From assembly GCF_000372725.1 (NCBI RefSeq), contig NW_005198017.1, forward strand, positions 1,900 through 41,057: 39,158 bases of DNA, read 5' to 3'. A model generated the notes under the pieces. That model searched no databases, was not told the origin of the DNA, and was given only the letters and a program-made list of their open reading frames with translations. Origin of the DNA: Emiliania huxleyi CCMP1516. Its lineage: Eukaryota; Haptophyta; Isochrysidales; Noelaerhabdaceae. Positions 8,330 through 17,393 of this stretch are shown piece after piece. Numbering within the stretch: position 1 is the stretch's first letter; each line of letters begins with the position of its first letter. A program made the translations under genes and the position numbers.

Positions 8330-10010
8330 GGTCGTCATGCATCAGCCCGCCGGCCACGCCAACGCTCTCGACGAGAACGGCAAGCCCAAGCTCTGCCTCA
8401 TCCTCAAGCCCCTCTACGGCATGAAGCAGGCGGGGCGGCGCTTCCAGCGCGCTTTCTTTGCTTGGCTCGAGCGTCCCCGCGACGAAGGAGGCGCCGGCCT
8501 CATCCCGTCCAAGGAGGACCCTTGCATCTACCGCATCACCACTGAGGACGACGAGCTCATCATCGGAGTCTACGTCGACGATCTCATCATCTTCTACAAG
8601 CGCGACCCCGAGTACGACGCCGAGGGGGCTCTTGTCTCCGACTCGCTCTACGCGCAGTTCGTTCGCGACATCGACGCCTCGTGGAAATCTGAGGACGAGG
8701 GCCCGCTCTCCGACATCCTCAACGTCCAGGTCACCCCACTCGCCGAGGGCGGTGTTCACGTCGGGCAGGGGCCGTACGTGCGCAAGCTCCTCGACGAGTA
8801 CCTCGACCAGATCATCGCCGAGCTCCCGAACCCCGCCGAGCCCGGCGCCCGTCACTCCAACAACACGCCGTTCACCCTCAGCATCGCAGAGCGAGTTCAA
8901 GCGGCCACCGACGACACCAGCGAGAGGGAGCTGCGCGTCGTCCGCCTCTTCCAGAGCTGCCTCGGGGCTCTTCTCTACCTCGTCTCGAACACGCGCCCCG
9001 ACATCGCGCTCCCCGTCGGCCTCCTCTGCCGGGCCATGGCGAAGCCCACACCCGCTCTGTTCGAGGAGGTGTACTGCGTCCTGTGCTACCTCCGCGAGTA
9101 CCCTGACCTTGGTCTTACCTACAACGGTCGGGGCGAGTCGGCCGCCGACGACGAGCTCCACGCCTTCAGCGACGCCGACTGGTCGGCCCGTCGATCCACG
9201 TCTGGCTGGCTCGTCCGCCTGTGGGGCGCCACGCTTGACTGGAGGGTTCAACAGCAACCCACCGTCTCCCTCTCTTCCTGCCAGGCCGAGATCATGTCCG
9301 CCTCGGAGGCGACCAAGGACGTCGAGCAGTACCGGCGTCTGCAGGAGGAGGTCGACGCGCTCCCCGATGGCTCCCCGCGCCCGCCGACGAAGCTTTACGT
9401 CGACAACCAGGCCGCCATCGCCTCCGCCTACAACCCGGAGCACCATGGCAAGCTCAAGCACGTCGAGCGACGCCACTTCTACATCCGCGAGGCCATCGAG
9501 GCGCACCGCCTCTGCGTCCCCTTCGTGCGTAGCGACGCCAACCTCGCCGACTTCTTCACGAAGCCGCTCAAGCCCAAACGGTTCTTCGAGCTTCGTGACA
9601 AGATCATGAACATCAAATCTCCGGTCATGAACATCACGTTCCCTAACGCATCGTGATCCGAGAGTGCACGGTTACTCGACTATGTCGTTACTCGACTAAG
9701 TCGAGGGGGGGGACGTCGGGCCGAAGCCCGTCAGGCACTCTCTCCCTAACCCTAGCCTTCTCCCGAACCCTAGTGTGTTTTGTTGCCTCCGTGCTTTCAC
9801 ACTCGTCTCGTCGTGTCCGTCCACTGTGATTGCGGCCGTCCACGACTACGTCGTCTCTAGAGAACGTATCGACCCCCTTCTGGTGCCGACCGCGCCCCCG
9901 CGGGGCACGGCCGGACGGTCGGCTTTTCTTCAACTTGCGCCGAAAGCACCGAATTGGCGGACGTTCTTGGTTTCAATTTACGGATGTCTTGGCACCAGCT
10001 TGAGCACTTG
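8330..10010 (+). mobile_element. Ty1/copia LTR retrotransposon, 5' truncated
   Basis: The 3' half of a copia pol gene (8337-9656) is followed by direct repeats of GTTACTCGACTA (about 9669 and 9685), a purine tract GAGGGGGGGGACG at about 9704 that fits a polypurine tract, and about 300 bp (9715-10010) that should be the 3' LTR. No 5' LTR, gag, protease or integrase is present upstream. The exact LTR ends could not be fixed because no second LTR is in the window. A copy of the 220-bp repeat family abuts the right end. Confidence 0.8.
8337..9656 (+). pseudogene. Copia pol remnant: reverse transcriptase + RNase H
   Basis: Seen: 439 codons without a stop. Reverse transcriptase signs are LKPLYGMKQAGRRFQRAFF near residue 25 and the catalytic YVDDL near residue 78. 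RNase H signs are FSDADWSARRSTSGWLVRL, SLSSCQAEIMSASEATKDVE and KLYVDNQAAIASA, then KHVERRHFYIREAI and DANLADFFTKPLK, typical of the copia C-terminus. An in-frame TAG at 8319 precedes the ATG, and the N-terminal RT motifs, integrase and gag are missing, so it cannot be autonomous. The uninterrupted frame and high G+C suggest recent truncation or purifying selection in the parent family. Confidence 0.9.
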
Positions 10011-10290
10011 AGCACTGGATAGGGTCGATTCCGCATGGTACGGGACCCCTCGATCGTCTCGCCCTCCCTCACTGGTGTGTTCATTGGGGGGGGGTCAAAA
10101 CAAACACGGTACAGGATCGAGGTGCACGCTGCCGAGGCAGTGTCGTCCCCCCTCTCCCCGACGGCGATGGCGGTGTGACCGATCGAGCTACAAGAGGAGC
10201 TTGTTCAGCAGGATCCAGGATAGTCTGACGCACTGCCTCAGGGTCTGAGATCATCGAGACGCTTCCCATCACCGTCTCGGGACTCGGCAC
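10008..10290 (+). repeat. 220-bp interspersed repeat, copy 1
   Basis: Starts at TTGAGCACTTGAGCACTGGA and runs through GGGTCGATTCCGCATGG, a G run, CAAACACGGTACAGGATCGA and GAGCTACAAGAGGAGCTTG to about 10226. Weaker similarity to copy 3 continues to about 10290. GGGTCGATTCC resembles a tRNA B box (GGTTCGANTCC), which hints at a SINE origin, but I see no A box. Confidence 0.85.
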
Positions 10291-10930
10291 CAGCTGAAGA
10301 GGAAGAGAGAGTAGATCTCTCTCCCAGCTGAAGGCTTGCACGGCCGAGATCACATGGTTTCATTGCAGATTTGTCAATGGTACCGCGTCGGCGACGCGGG
10401 CGCCTTGCGAGCACTGATAGCTGTAACCGCTCACCGCACACACCGGGGGAGGCGCGGGGTGGAAACCGCCGTCAAAACCGCGATGTGTGGCGAGACCCGA
10501 GTGCCGAGACGCTCCAGCGCGCAGCGGGGAGCGGGGCGACCGTCCTGTCCACAGCGTCTTCGGTTCTCTGGGGGGGCGCGGGGGCCCCCGGAGGCACCTG
10601 TGCGCCGCGCAGCAGTGCGGAAACGGGGCTCCGGCGCTCAGAGTCGCTCAGAGCACCGACTTCCCGAATAATCAGGGTTGATCAGAGGGCAGATTTGGAG
10701 AGATCTCGAGGAGTACATACAGATAGACCCTCCAATCATCAGAAAACTCCAACTTGATCGGTCGTACTGACCGCCGACAGATCCACTCTTACTAGACAGC
10801 AGACAGGCCGACGTCTGCACGCGGCCGGCCGGGCGAGAGGCTTGACACGATCCGACCCTGCGACCCTGACGCTGCTGCTCTAGCTATCAGCCATGCACTG
10901 CTGACTGCTGCCACAATGTGCGACCGGTGC
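10291..10930. other. No gene recognised
   Basis: Mixed-composition sequence between repeat copy 1 and the GTAGAG element. Open frames of about 110-130 codons on the plus strand lack protein character. Confidence 0.4.
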
Positions 10931-11248
10931 TGGCCCTCCTGAGGGAGGGTGTAGAGGATGTAGAGTGTAGAGCGCTGTAGAGCTGTAGAGATGTAGAGCG
11001 CTGTAGAGCTGTAGAGCTCTACATCCGCCGCGTGACGAGGCGGGTGCGTTGTAGAGCGATGTAGAGCGCGATTTTGCTATAGAGTTTGTTGTACCTCTAC
11101 AGCCAACCCGCCGGGAAGGCAGTGACTCAAAGAGGTCGAGCCGCACTAATGGGGTGTCTCCGAGCTTACTGGAGCTCTGATGGACGGCCCCGACTATCCC
11201 TGACACACAGAGAGTCACTCTGACGGCACACAACACCCTATAACTGCG

Positions 11249-11599
11249 TCATGACCAGCCTGCCATGCGTCGCCGGTGCCGCATTCGTCGCTGTGCTTCA
11301 GGCGGTGGACTGTCGGCTGCGAGGACGGTCGCATTTGCGCGAGCGAGGCGAGCATTCAGACGCGTTGCATGCGCCATGACTCGCGCCAGCGCGTGCGGGA
11401 GCTCCTGGCTGAGCGTTGAGTCCAGGCGAGTTGCGCTGGCCACGATCGCTACGCCAAGCTGAGCTAACGCGCCGAGGCGCCGGCCAGTCGCAGCCGTGAG
11501 GCATGCCACAGCAGCAGAGGCACCTGAAGTGGCACCTGCCACCCATTGGGCGGGCAGACAGAAGGCCAGGGCAGCACTGGCAAGTGCAACGCGCCTCAT
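11249..11599 (-). CDS. Hypothetical small secreted protein inside the GTAGAG element
   Basis: Seen: ATG 11599, 116 residues. The N-terminus MRRVALASAALAFCLPAQWV followed by AGA fits a signal peptide with cleavage after AGA. The rest is Ala/Arg/Leu-rich without motif or Cys pattern. It is the only plausible ORF of the element. It may be fortuitous in GC-rich DNA; there is no homology I recognise. Confidence 0.3.
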   Translation of the reverse strand: MRRVALASAALAFCLPAQWVAGATSGASAAVACLTAATGRRLGALAQLGVAIVASATRLDSTLSQELPHALARVMAHATRLNARLARANATVLAADSPPPEAQRRMRHRRRMAGWS

Positions 11600-11647
11600 G
11601 TCGGAGAGCGACCGTGCCTCGTTCGCCGCTTTATGATGTAGAGTTTG

Positions 11648-11736
11648 TTGAGCACTTGAGCACCGGATAGGGTCGATTCCGCATGGTACGGGACCCCTCG
11701 ATCGTCTCGCCCTCCCTCACTGGTGTGTTCATTGTA
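11648..11736 (+). repeat. 220-bp interspersed repeat, copy 2 (partial)
   Basis: Only the first 90 bp of the family are present (TTGAGCACTTGAGCACCGGA to TGGTGTGTTCATTG). It breaks where the G run starts in copies 1 and 3 and passes directly into GTAGAG sequence. Confidence 0.85.
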
Positions 11737-11822
11737 GAGATTTCACGTTGTAGAGCGCCTCTACATCGCTCTACAACGCACCCGCCTCGTCACGCGGCTC
11801 CAGAGCGCTCTACATCTCTACA

Positions 11823-12120
11823 GCTTGAGCACTTGAGCACTGGATAGGGTCGATTCCGCATGGTAGTTGGTACGGGACCCCTCGATCGTCTCGCCCTCCC
11901 TCACTGGTGTGTTCATTGGGGGGGGTCATAACAAACACGGTACAGGATCGAGGTGCACGCTGCCAGAGCAGGTGTCGTCCCCCCTCTCCCCGACGGCGAT
12001 GGCGGTGTGACCGATCGAGCTACAAGAGGAGCTTGTTCAGCAGGATCCGGGATAGTCCGATGCACTACCTCACTGGGCCTGAGACCATCAACGACAGCAT
12101 CCCGTCACCCCTCCGGATTT
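11823..12120 (+). repeat. 220-bp interspersed repeat, copy 3
   Basis: A full copy in the same orientation as copy 1. It has a small duplication (GGTAGTTGGTACGG where copy 1 has GGTACGG) and downstream similarity to copy 1 decaying by about 12120. Confidence 0.85.
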
Positions 12121-12398
12121 GTGTGGGGTCGAACCACTCCGGGATGGGCAAGCCCATTGTTGTAACGTCAGCTCGCCTGCGATAGGAAGCGGAGGATACG
12201 GGGTCCACTCCGAAGAGAGTCGGGCGGGAGGGGGGTGGGGCCAGCAGGGAGGGAGAGGGGGGGGGGGCGGGGCGGGGGGGTCGACCAGGGGGGGGGGGGA
12301 CGAGCGGGGGCGCAGCCAATTGCGAATCGAGATTCTACAGCTCTACAGACTACAGCACTCTACACTCTACATCCTCTATCTACACCCTTCCTCAGTGG

Positions 12399-13150
12399 CC
12401 AACTTGGCGGCCTTCCCGGTCAGTGGTGAGGCCGTGAGGCGCAGTTCAGAGCTGTCGATGGCGCGATGCCGCACTGGTCCCACATCGGTGACACACGAGA
12501 CCACCGCAAGTTTGCCATCCCTGGTGTGGACGGTTTTTTTCGCGGTATCCGCGGCGGGATATGGCGGGATATGGCGGGATAAAGCCGTATGGCGGGATAC
12601 CGGGAGATCCGGTAGATACCGGTAGATACCGGGAGATACCAGAGGAGATACCTGCGAGAAGGTGCGTGGTCCCTCTTGACTGCCCATGCGCGCGAGGCTG
12701 TGTAGGCATAGCCTCGATAGTTTGTGACGGGCATTGCGGCGTCAGAAGCGAGTAGGCAAGGGTCGCTCACACAAGCGCAGCACAAGTGACTGAGGGCCAT
12801 CACACAGGCACAGCCACAACAAAGCCGCGCTTCTCGTCGTGTCGCGCGCCCCCCCCGCGGACTCACCCCTCCTTACAGACGGCTAACGCTCTGGCGTTAG
12901 CCCCCCCCCCCCTCTCTCGCCGCCGCCCGCGCCGTCATGCATCCCCTCACGACTCCACAACGCCGCGCCACTACTCGCGTGCGGGCCCATCACCAACCCC
13001 TCCCCCGCTCGCGACTGCGCGGACCTCACAGTAGTAGACAGGGCCGGCCGGCGGCGGCGCGAGGGCCGTCGCCGCCGCCGCCGCCCGCGCTCCTCGCCCC
13101 CCCCCCTCCCCCCTTCCCCCTCTTCGGACGGTCGGGGGCTGGGGGCGCGG
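12399..13150. other. Intergenic; hairpin at 12881-12902
   Basis: The perfect 9-bp stem GGCTAACGC/GCGTTAGCC encloses a 4-nt loop (12881-12902) and is followed by a C run. It lies about 250 bp beyond the 3' end of the minus-strand gene at 13151. The rest is repeat-like or C-rich low complexity. Confidence 0.5.
12545..12660. repeat. Degenerate tandem repeat of GGCGGGATATGGC / CCGGTAGATA
   Basis: Three units of about 10 bp (GCGGGATATG) run from 12552, followed by about four units of TACCGGTAGA/TACCGGGAGA. No coding potential is inferred. Confidence 0.7.
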
Positions 13151-14377
13151 CTAGGGGGTGGCGCTCGAGGCGGCGGCGGCGTCGCTGTCCGCGTACCCGA
13201 CGGTGCAGTCGAGGGTGAGCTGCTGCGTGGCGACGTCGTAGTTCATGTTGACCTTGGTCACCTTCGCGTGCTGCACGTCGTGCCCCGCCACCGACACGTA
13301 GTCGAACGCCTTCCACTGCTCGGGCAGCCGGAGCAGCTTGCGCGCAATCTGCGGCTCGCGGAGGCGGACGCCGTACGAGGTCTTGGGCGCCGCCTGCTCC
13401 TCGTCCCACGCCTCCTTCTCCCGCTCCCACTCCGCTAGCCGCTGCGCCTCGGCCGCCTCGAACCCCTCCTTGCGCCGCTTGTCCAGCTTGTCGAACTTGC
13501 CCGCCAGCGCCGCGCGCGCCTTGCCGCCGGGCGCCGCCTCGCGCGCGGGCGGGGCGGGCGCCTCGCCCGAGGTGTCGGAGTGCGCCTCGGTGGAGCTGGC
13601 GTCCTCCCGCGCCGGCTCCTCCTTCGCCGCCTCCGCCGCCGCGAAGGCGCTGAAGCCCGGCCGCTCCTCGTCCACCTCTGGCCGGCGGGGCGGCGCTCGC
13701 CGCTTGGGCGTGAAGGAGACCGTCATCGCCGACGAGGCGGAGGGGCCGCCCTTGGCCTCGCCCTCGCGGCGCTTGGCCATGTTTGGCAGCATCGTGTTGC
13801 ACGACACGTCGAACAGCTCCTTCGCGAACTCGAGCTTGATCGGCCCCACCTTGACCGACGACTTTGCAAAGATCTGCTTGCGCCACGGGTCCGTCTTCAT
13901 CGCGGCAAACTGCCGGTTCGCGGCGCTGAGGACGGCGCGCCCGACGGAGCGCCAGGCGTCGGCGGCCTCCGCCTTGCGGTCCGCCAGCGCGTACACGCCC
14001 TGCAGCTGCTCTCGGCTCATGCTCACCCCCAGCTCCTCGGGCGTCAGGTCGGCCGCCGCCGGCCGCTTTGCGGGCGCCTTGCGCTTGGGCGCGGGCGCGG
14101 GCTTGCCGGGCGGCGGCGCGGGCATCTCGAGCGGGACCGAGCGCCGCTTCTCCGCCGCGCCCTGCAGTGCGCGCCGCCCGGCGAGGGGCGGCGGCGGCGG
14201 CGAGCGGTCGGCGCTGCTCGGCGCGCTGCCAGCGGGCGTCGCCTCCCTCGTGGGAGGCAGCTCGAAGGGGTCGGCCGTGGGGGTGATCCGGCCGGCGCGG
14301 TGCTTCCTGGTCCGGCTCGAGACCCGGCCCGGCGACGGCTCCGCCCGCCGCTTGCGCCCCGCAATCGAGGGCGGCAT
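13151..14377 (-). CDS. Basic hypothetical protein, probably nuclear
   Basis: Seen: ATG 14377 opens 408 codons. The N-terminal 130 residues are disordered and Arg/Lys/Pro/Ser-rich, with NLS-like clusters (GRKRRAEPSPGR and PKRKAPAKRP). A helical segment around 115-200 includes LTPEELGVSMSREQLQGVY, DAWRSVGRAVLSAANRQF and KVGPIKLEFAKELFDVS. A charged coiled-coil-like stretch at about 290-330 (KFDKLDKRRKEGFEAAEAQR) precedes a C-terminal beta-like region (DYVSVAGHDVQHAKVTKVN). Codon use and the uninterrupted frame support a real gene. I do not recognise the family. A role in chromatin or RNA would be guesswork from charge alone. Confidence 0.65.
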   Translation of the reverse strand: MPPSIAGRKRRAEPSPGRVSSRTRKHRAGRITPTADPFELPPTREATPAGSAPSSADRSPPPPPLAGRRALQGAAEKRRSVPLEMPAPPPGKPAPAPKRKAPAKRPAAADLTPEELGVSMSREQLQGVYALADRKAEAADAWRSVGRAVLSAANRQFAAMKTDPWRKQIFAKSSVKVGPIKLEFAKELFDVSCNTMLPNMAKRREGEAKGGPSASSAMTVSFTPKRRAPPRRPEVDEERPGFSAFAAAEAAKEEPAREDASSTEAHSDTSGEAPAPPAREAAPGGKARAALAGKFDKLDKRRKEGFEAAEAQRLAEWEREKEAWDEEQAAPKTSYGVRLREPQIARKLLRLPEQWKAFDYVSVAGHDVQHAKVTKVNMNYDVATQQLTLDCTVGYADSDAAAASSATP

Positions 14378-14686
14378 TGTGTGCTCCCGCCTGTTTTTCC
14401 CGCGTTATGTGGGCGGTGGATTCTCTATTTTTGTGAGCGCTAGCTGACAGTTCTTCACCTTCCACATACATACATACGCTTGCTGGCCGACCGCCAATAA
14501 GCGGTCAAATGCCCAACCTATAAATGGAAATAAATAAACAGAGCAGGCATCGGGAGAGATGAGCGACGCACGAACACATACACAGTCCTTTACACAGCCC
14601 TTTATCCCTCGTTTGCCCACTTTGGCTGGTGTTTTTCTTTCTTTCACTGGGACAATCTAGTGAGGCGTTAGGTTAGGAAGGAAGGT
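14378..14686. other. Upstream region of the 14377 gene
   Basis: Lower G+C than its surroundings, with AT-rich stretches near 14515-14540. This fits the promoter/5' UTR of the minus-strand gene. No discrete site is assigned. Confidence 0.4.
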
Positions 14687-14905
14687 GCCTGCTGAACAAG
14701 CTCCTCTTGTAGCTCGATCGGTCACACCGCCATCGCCGTCGGGGAGAGGGGGGACGACACTGCTTCGGCAGCGTGCACCTCGATCCTGCACCGTGTTTGT
14801 TATGACCCCCCCCAATGAACACACCAGTGAGGGTGGGCGAGACGATCGAGGGGTCCCGTACCATGCGGAACCGACCCTATCCAGCCAGTGCTCAAGTGCT
14901 CAAGA
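14687..14905 (-). repeat. 220-bp interspersed repeat, copy 4 (inverted)
   Basis: Reverse complement of copies 1-3: it starts CTGCTGAACAAGCTCCTCTT and ends AGTGCTCAAGTGCTCAAG. It gives one full-length boundary pair for the family, about 215 bp. Confidence 0.85.
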
Positions 14906-14921
14906 AAAGCCAGGCTCGGAC

Positions 14922-15005
14922 TGGGACACCAACGCGGTATGGGTGGACGCGGGACAGATGATGACGACACGCACGAGCGACATCAGGCGTTTCCGGCCGA
15001 AAAAA
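14922..15005 (+). repeat. Repeat shared with 32.37-32.44 kb (inverted there)
   Basis: GGCTCGGACTGGGACACCAA, CGCGGTATGGGTGGACGCG and ACGACACGC occur here. In reverse complement they occur at about 32370-32440, with only small differences. An A-rich tract follows in both. Confidence 0.75.
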
Positions 15006-15250
15006 AGAAGGCAAAAAAGGGCTAAATCTAGGAAAACAAAAATCTATCCCGCACGTCGTGGCACTATGACGAGGTTAGATGCGGCCGCAGCGCGCCCACC
15101 ACAGTCTCGGTGGGGCGCGCGTGTTAGCGAGAAAGTTGCGGGGAGAGCTGCTCCGGAAAAAAGAAAAGAGGACTTCGCGTCGACGCGACACAAGCAGCGC
15201 ACGCAGCACCAGCGAGCGCCAATCCTGCGCCTCCGCACCGCTGCTCCGCG

Positions 15251-16718
15251 ATGCAGTCCGACGACGTCGTCTGGACCATCATCAACCAGCGGTTTTGCTC
15301 CTTCAAGGCCAAGACGCGAACGCAGACTTTCTGCCGCAACCAGTACAACGTGACCGGCCTCTGCAACCGCACCAGCTGCCCGCTCGCAAACTCACAGTGA
15401 GCTTGGCCCTCGCACACCTCCGTCGGGGATGGGCCCGGAGGTGAGCCGGCCGTTTACCGCGGCGGCGCAGGTATGCCACGATCGAGGAGAAGGAGGGTCG
15501 ACTGTACCTCTGCATGAAAACCGTCGAGCGCGCGCATTTGCCCAACCAGCTGTGGGAGCGCGTGCTGCTGCCCAAGAACTATGCGCAGGCGCTGGCGATG
15601 ATTGACTCGCAGGCGCGCCTCCTCCCGCTGTGTCGGCGCCCCTCTCCACTCCCCCCGTCGCCCTGACGTGGGGCGTCTCGCCGGCCGCCTGCAGCTCGAG
15701 TACTGGCCAGAGATTGTCAAGCACAAGTGCAAGCAGCGCCTGACCAAGATGACGCAGTACTTGATCCGCAAGCGGAGGCTGCGGCTCAAGCCACAGCCCA
15801 CGCTGGAGCGAGTGCACAAGAAGGCGCGCCGCCTGCGTCGCCAACCGTGCACCGGGAGGGCTGAGGCAGGCTGAGGCGCCGCCTCCCTCCCTCCCCGCGC
15901 CGCAGGTGGAGGTGCGCGAGGCGAGGCGCGAGGCCAAGGCGGAGAAGGCGGCGCTGCTCGACCGGTCGATCGAGCGCGAGCTGCTCGCGCGGCTCAAGCA
16001 GGGCACCTACGGCGACATCTACAACTTCCCGATGGCTGAGTACGAGAGCGCGCTCGACGCAGAGGAGGCGGAGGCGGAGGCAGAGAAGCAGCGGCGGGCG
16101 GCGGAGGCGAAGCGCCTCCCACCCCACGCCCGCCCCCCGCCACTCCACCCGCCCCCCCCCTCTCCCGTCGGCGCGCGCCCCGTCGCGCCCGCCGCCCCGC
16201 CCCCTCCCTGCCCCACCGCCTCTTTCGCCCGTGCAGGAGGGCGAGGGCGAAGGCGAGGAGGGAGACTTTGTGGCGATGGAGGAGGAGGACGAGGAGGAGT
16301 ACGAGTACGAGGAGGAGGGGTGGAGCGACGGCGCGATCGAGGAGGGCGAGGAGGGCGAGGAGGGGGACAGCGGCGAGGGCGGCAGCGACAGCGAGGGCGC
16401 GCCCCGCCCTGCTTCTCCTCTCCCACTCGGATCTCTGCCCCCTCGTGACCGCTGCGGCGCTCGCCCCCGCCTTCCCTGGGCGCAGGCGACGGCGAGTCCG
16501 AGTCCGAGGACGGAGAGCCGCCCAGCGAGGACGACGATGGCCGGCCGCCGACGCCTGCCGCTCGGCCGGCGGCGCCTAAGCGGCTCGCGCCCGAGCGGAG
16601 GGCAGTCGCGGGCAGCAGCGGTGCGCAGAGCAAGCGCCGGCGCGGGCGGCGCGAGATCGAGTACGAGGAGGAGCGTGCACCTCTCACGATGCAGACCGCC
16701 GCGATGCACGATTGGTGA
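15251..16718 (+). CDS. MAK16: MAK16 ribosome-biogenesis protein
   Basis: Seen: six exons by eye (15251-15396, 15471-15612, 15695-15823, 15906-16106, 16237-16396, 16486-16718) total 1011 nt, 336 residues plus stop. Residues match MAK16 in order: [99 protein letters not shown], an acidic tail and a final [11 protein letters not shown]. The four Cys fit the Fe-S/zinc-like cluster of the family. Introns 1 is GT-AG; introns 2-5 use GC donors (GCGCGC or GCGAAG). Family knowledge: MAK16 is a nucleolar factor needed for 60S subunit assembly, working with RPF1. The 16106 donor and exon 5/6 acidic tail are the least certain joins. Confidence 0.93.
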
Positions 16719-17393
16719 GGCGGGCGGGCGCTGCAGCCTTGCTTGTTTTGTGCGTCGTGTCGGCGCGGAGGTGATTGTGAAAGAGGAGAAGAGGGGGAGG
16801 GGGAGGGAGAAACACAGAACATCTTTTCATGTGAGCTCGCCGCGCGGCGACGCGAACCCGAACGGACGACGCCGCGGACCGCACCCCGGGCCCGGCGGCG
16901 GCGCCGCCACCCGGCCGTGCGCGCTGGCGCTCTCGGTCTCGCGTTGTTGTTCGTCGTTCGGTTTTTTCGCAACGGTTGATTGTGCGAAAAACTCCCAGTC
17001 GGCAGTCGCGCGGTCGGGCGCCCTACTGCCTACCCTTTCGGGGGGTCGGGTGCCACTGTAGCCGCACCCGACACTGCTCCTGACACTGCCATATGAGAGA
17101 GCCGTACCGAGAGCGGCGCGGCGTCACGACATCTCTCCCGCCGGCGCCGGCGGCGGGCCGGCGGCGCCGGGGCGGCGCGCGGCGCACGGCCGGAGGCGGA
17201 GCGGGGCGGAGAGAGTGAGACTAGTGTGAGAGGCGCAGAGAGGCGCGCCACCCCCAGACGCGCCACACACCACAGCGCGGTTATTCCACGCCTGACGCCC
17301 TCGCTCGACCGCGGCCCGTCTATTTTTCCTGTCAAGACGCACGAACCCGAGGCACAGCGCGCACCGTGCCAAAAAATAAGTGGTGGCTAGGTC
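16719..17393. other. Intergenic, no gene seen
   Basis: Lies between the ends of two converging genes (MAK16 and the 17394-18683 gene). GC-rich with a purine-rich run at 16780-16815. No protein or RNA signal is recognised. Confidence 0.5.

Larger units (their letters stand above)
10931..12398. mobile_element. 1.47-kb element with GTAGAG-rich inverted arms
   Basis: Left arm: GAGGGAGGGTGTAGAGGATG then TAGAGTGTAGAGCGCTGTAG at 10940-10980. The reverse complement of 12335-12396 gives GAGGAAGGGTGTAGATAGAG then GATGTAGAGTGTAGAGTGCT. The arms are about 60 bp and inverted. A second, inner inverted pair is 10983-11070 against 11738-11822, sharing CGTGACGAGGCGGGTGCGTT (reverse-complemented on the right). 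The body contains two copies of the 220-bp repeat and one small ORF. I cannot fix outer target duplications. Probably a non-autonomous DNA transposon or a nest of them. Confidence 0.6.

Noticed and set aside
8235..9506. 423-codon minus-strand frame over the copia pol
   Set aside because: Antisense shadow. The plus strand has the complete RT and RNase H motifs.
9760..9775. Telomere-like CCCTAACCCTAG
   Set aside because: Only two or three imperfect units, inside the probable LTR. Not a telomere or interstitial telomeric array.
10025..10045. tRNA gene suggested by GGTCGATTCCGC
   Set aside because: No A box, no cloverleaf and no CCA-side acceptor stem can be drawn. Kept only as a B-box-like word.
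12881..12902. Rho-independent terminator
   Set aside because: A good short hairpin, but followed by C rather than T, and the context is eukaryotic.
13026..14471. 481-codon frame overlapping the 13151-14377 gene
   Set aside because: Gly/Ala/Arg-rich shadow in another frame. The 408-codon frame has an ATG start and protein-like segments.
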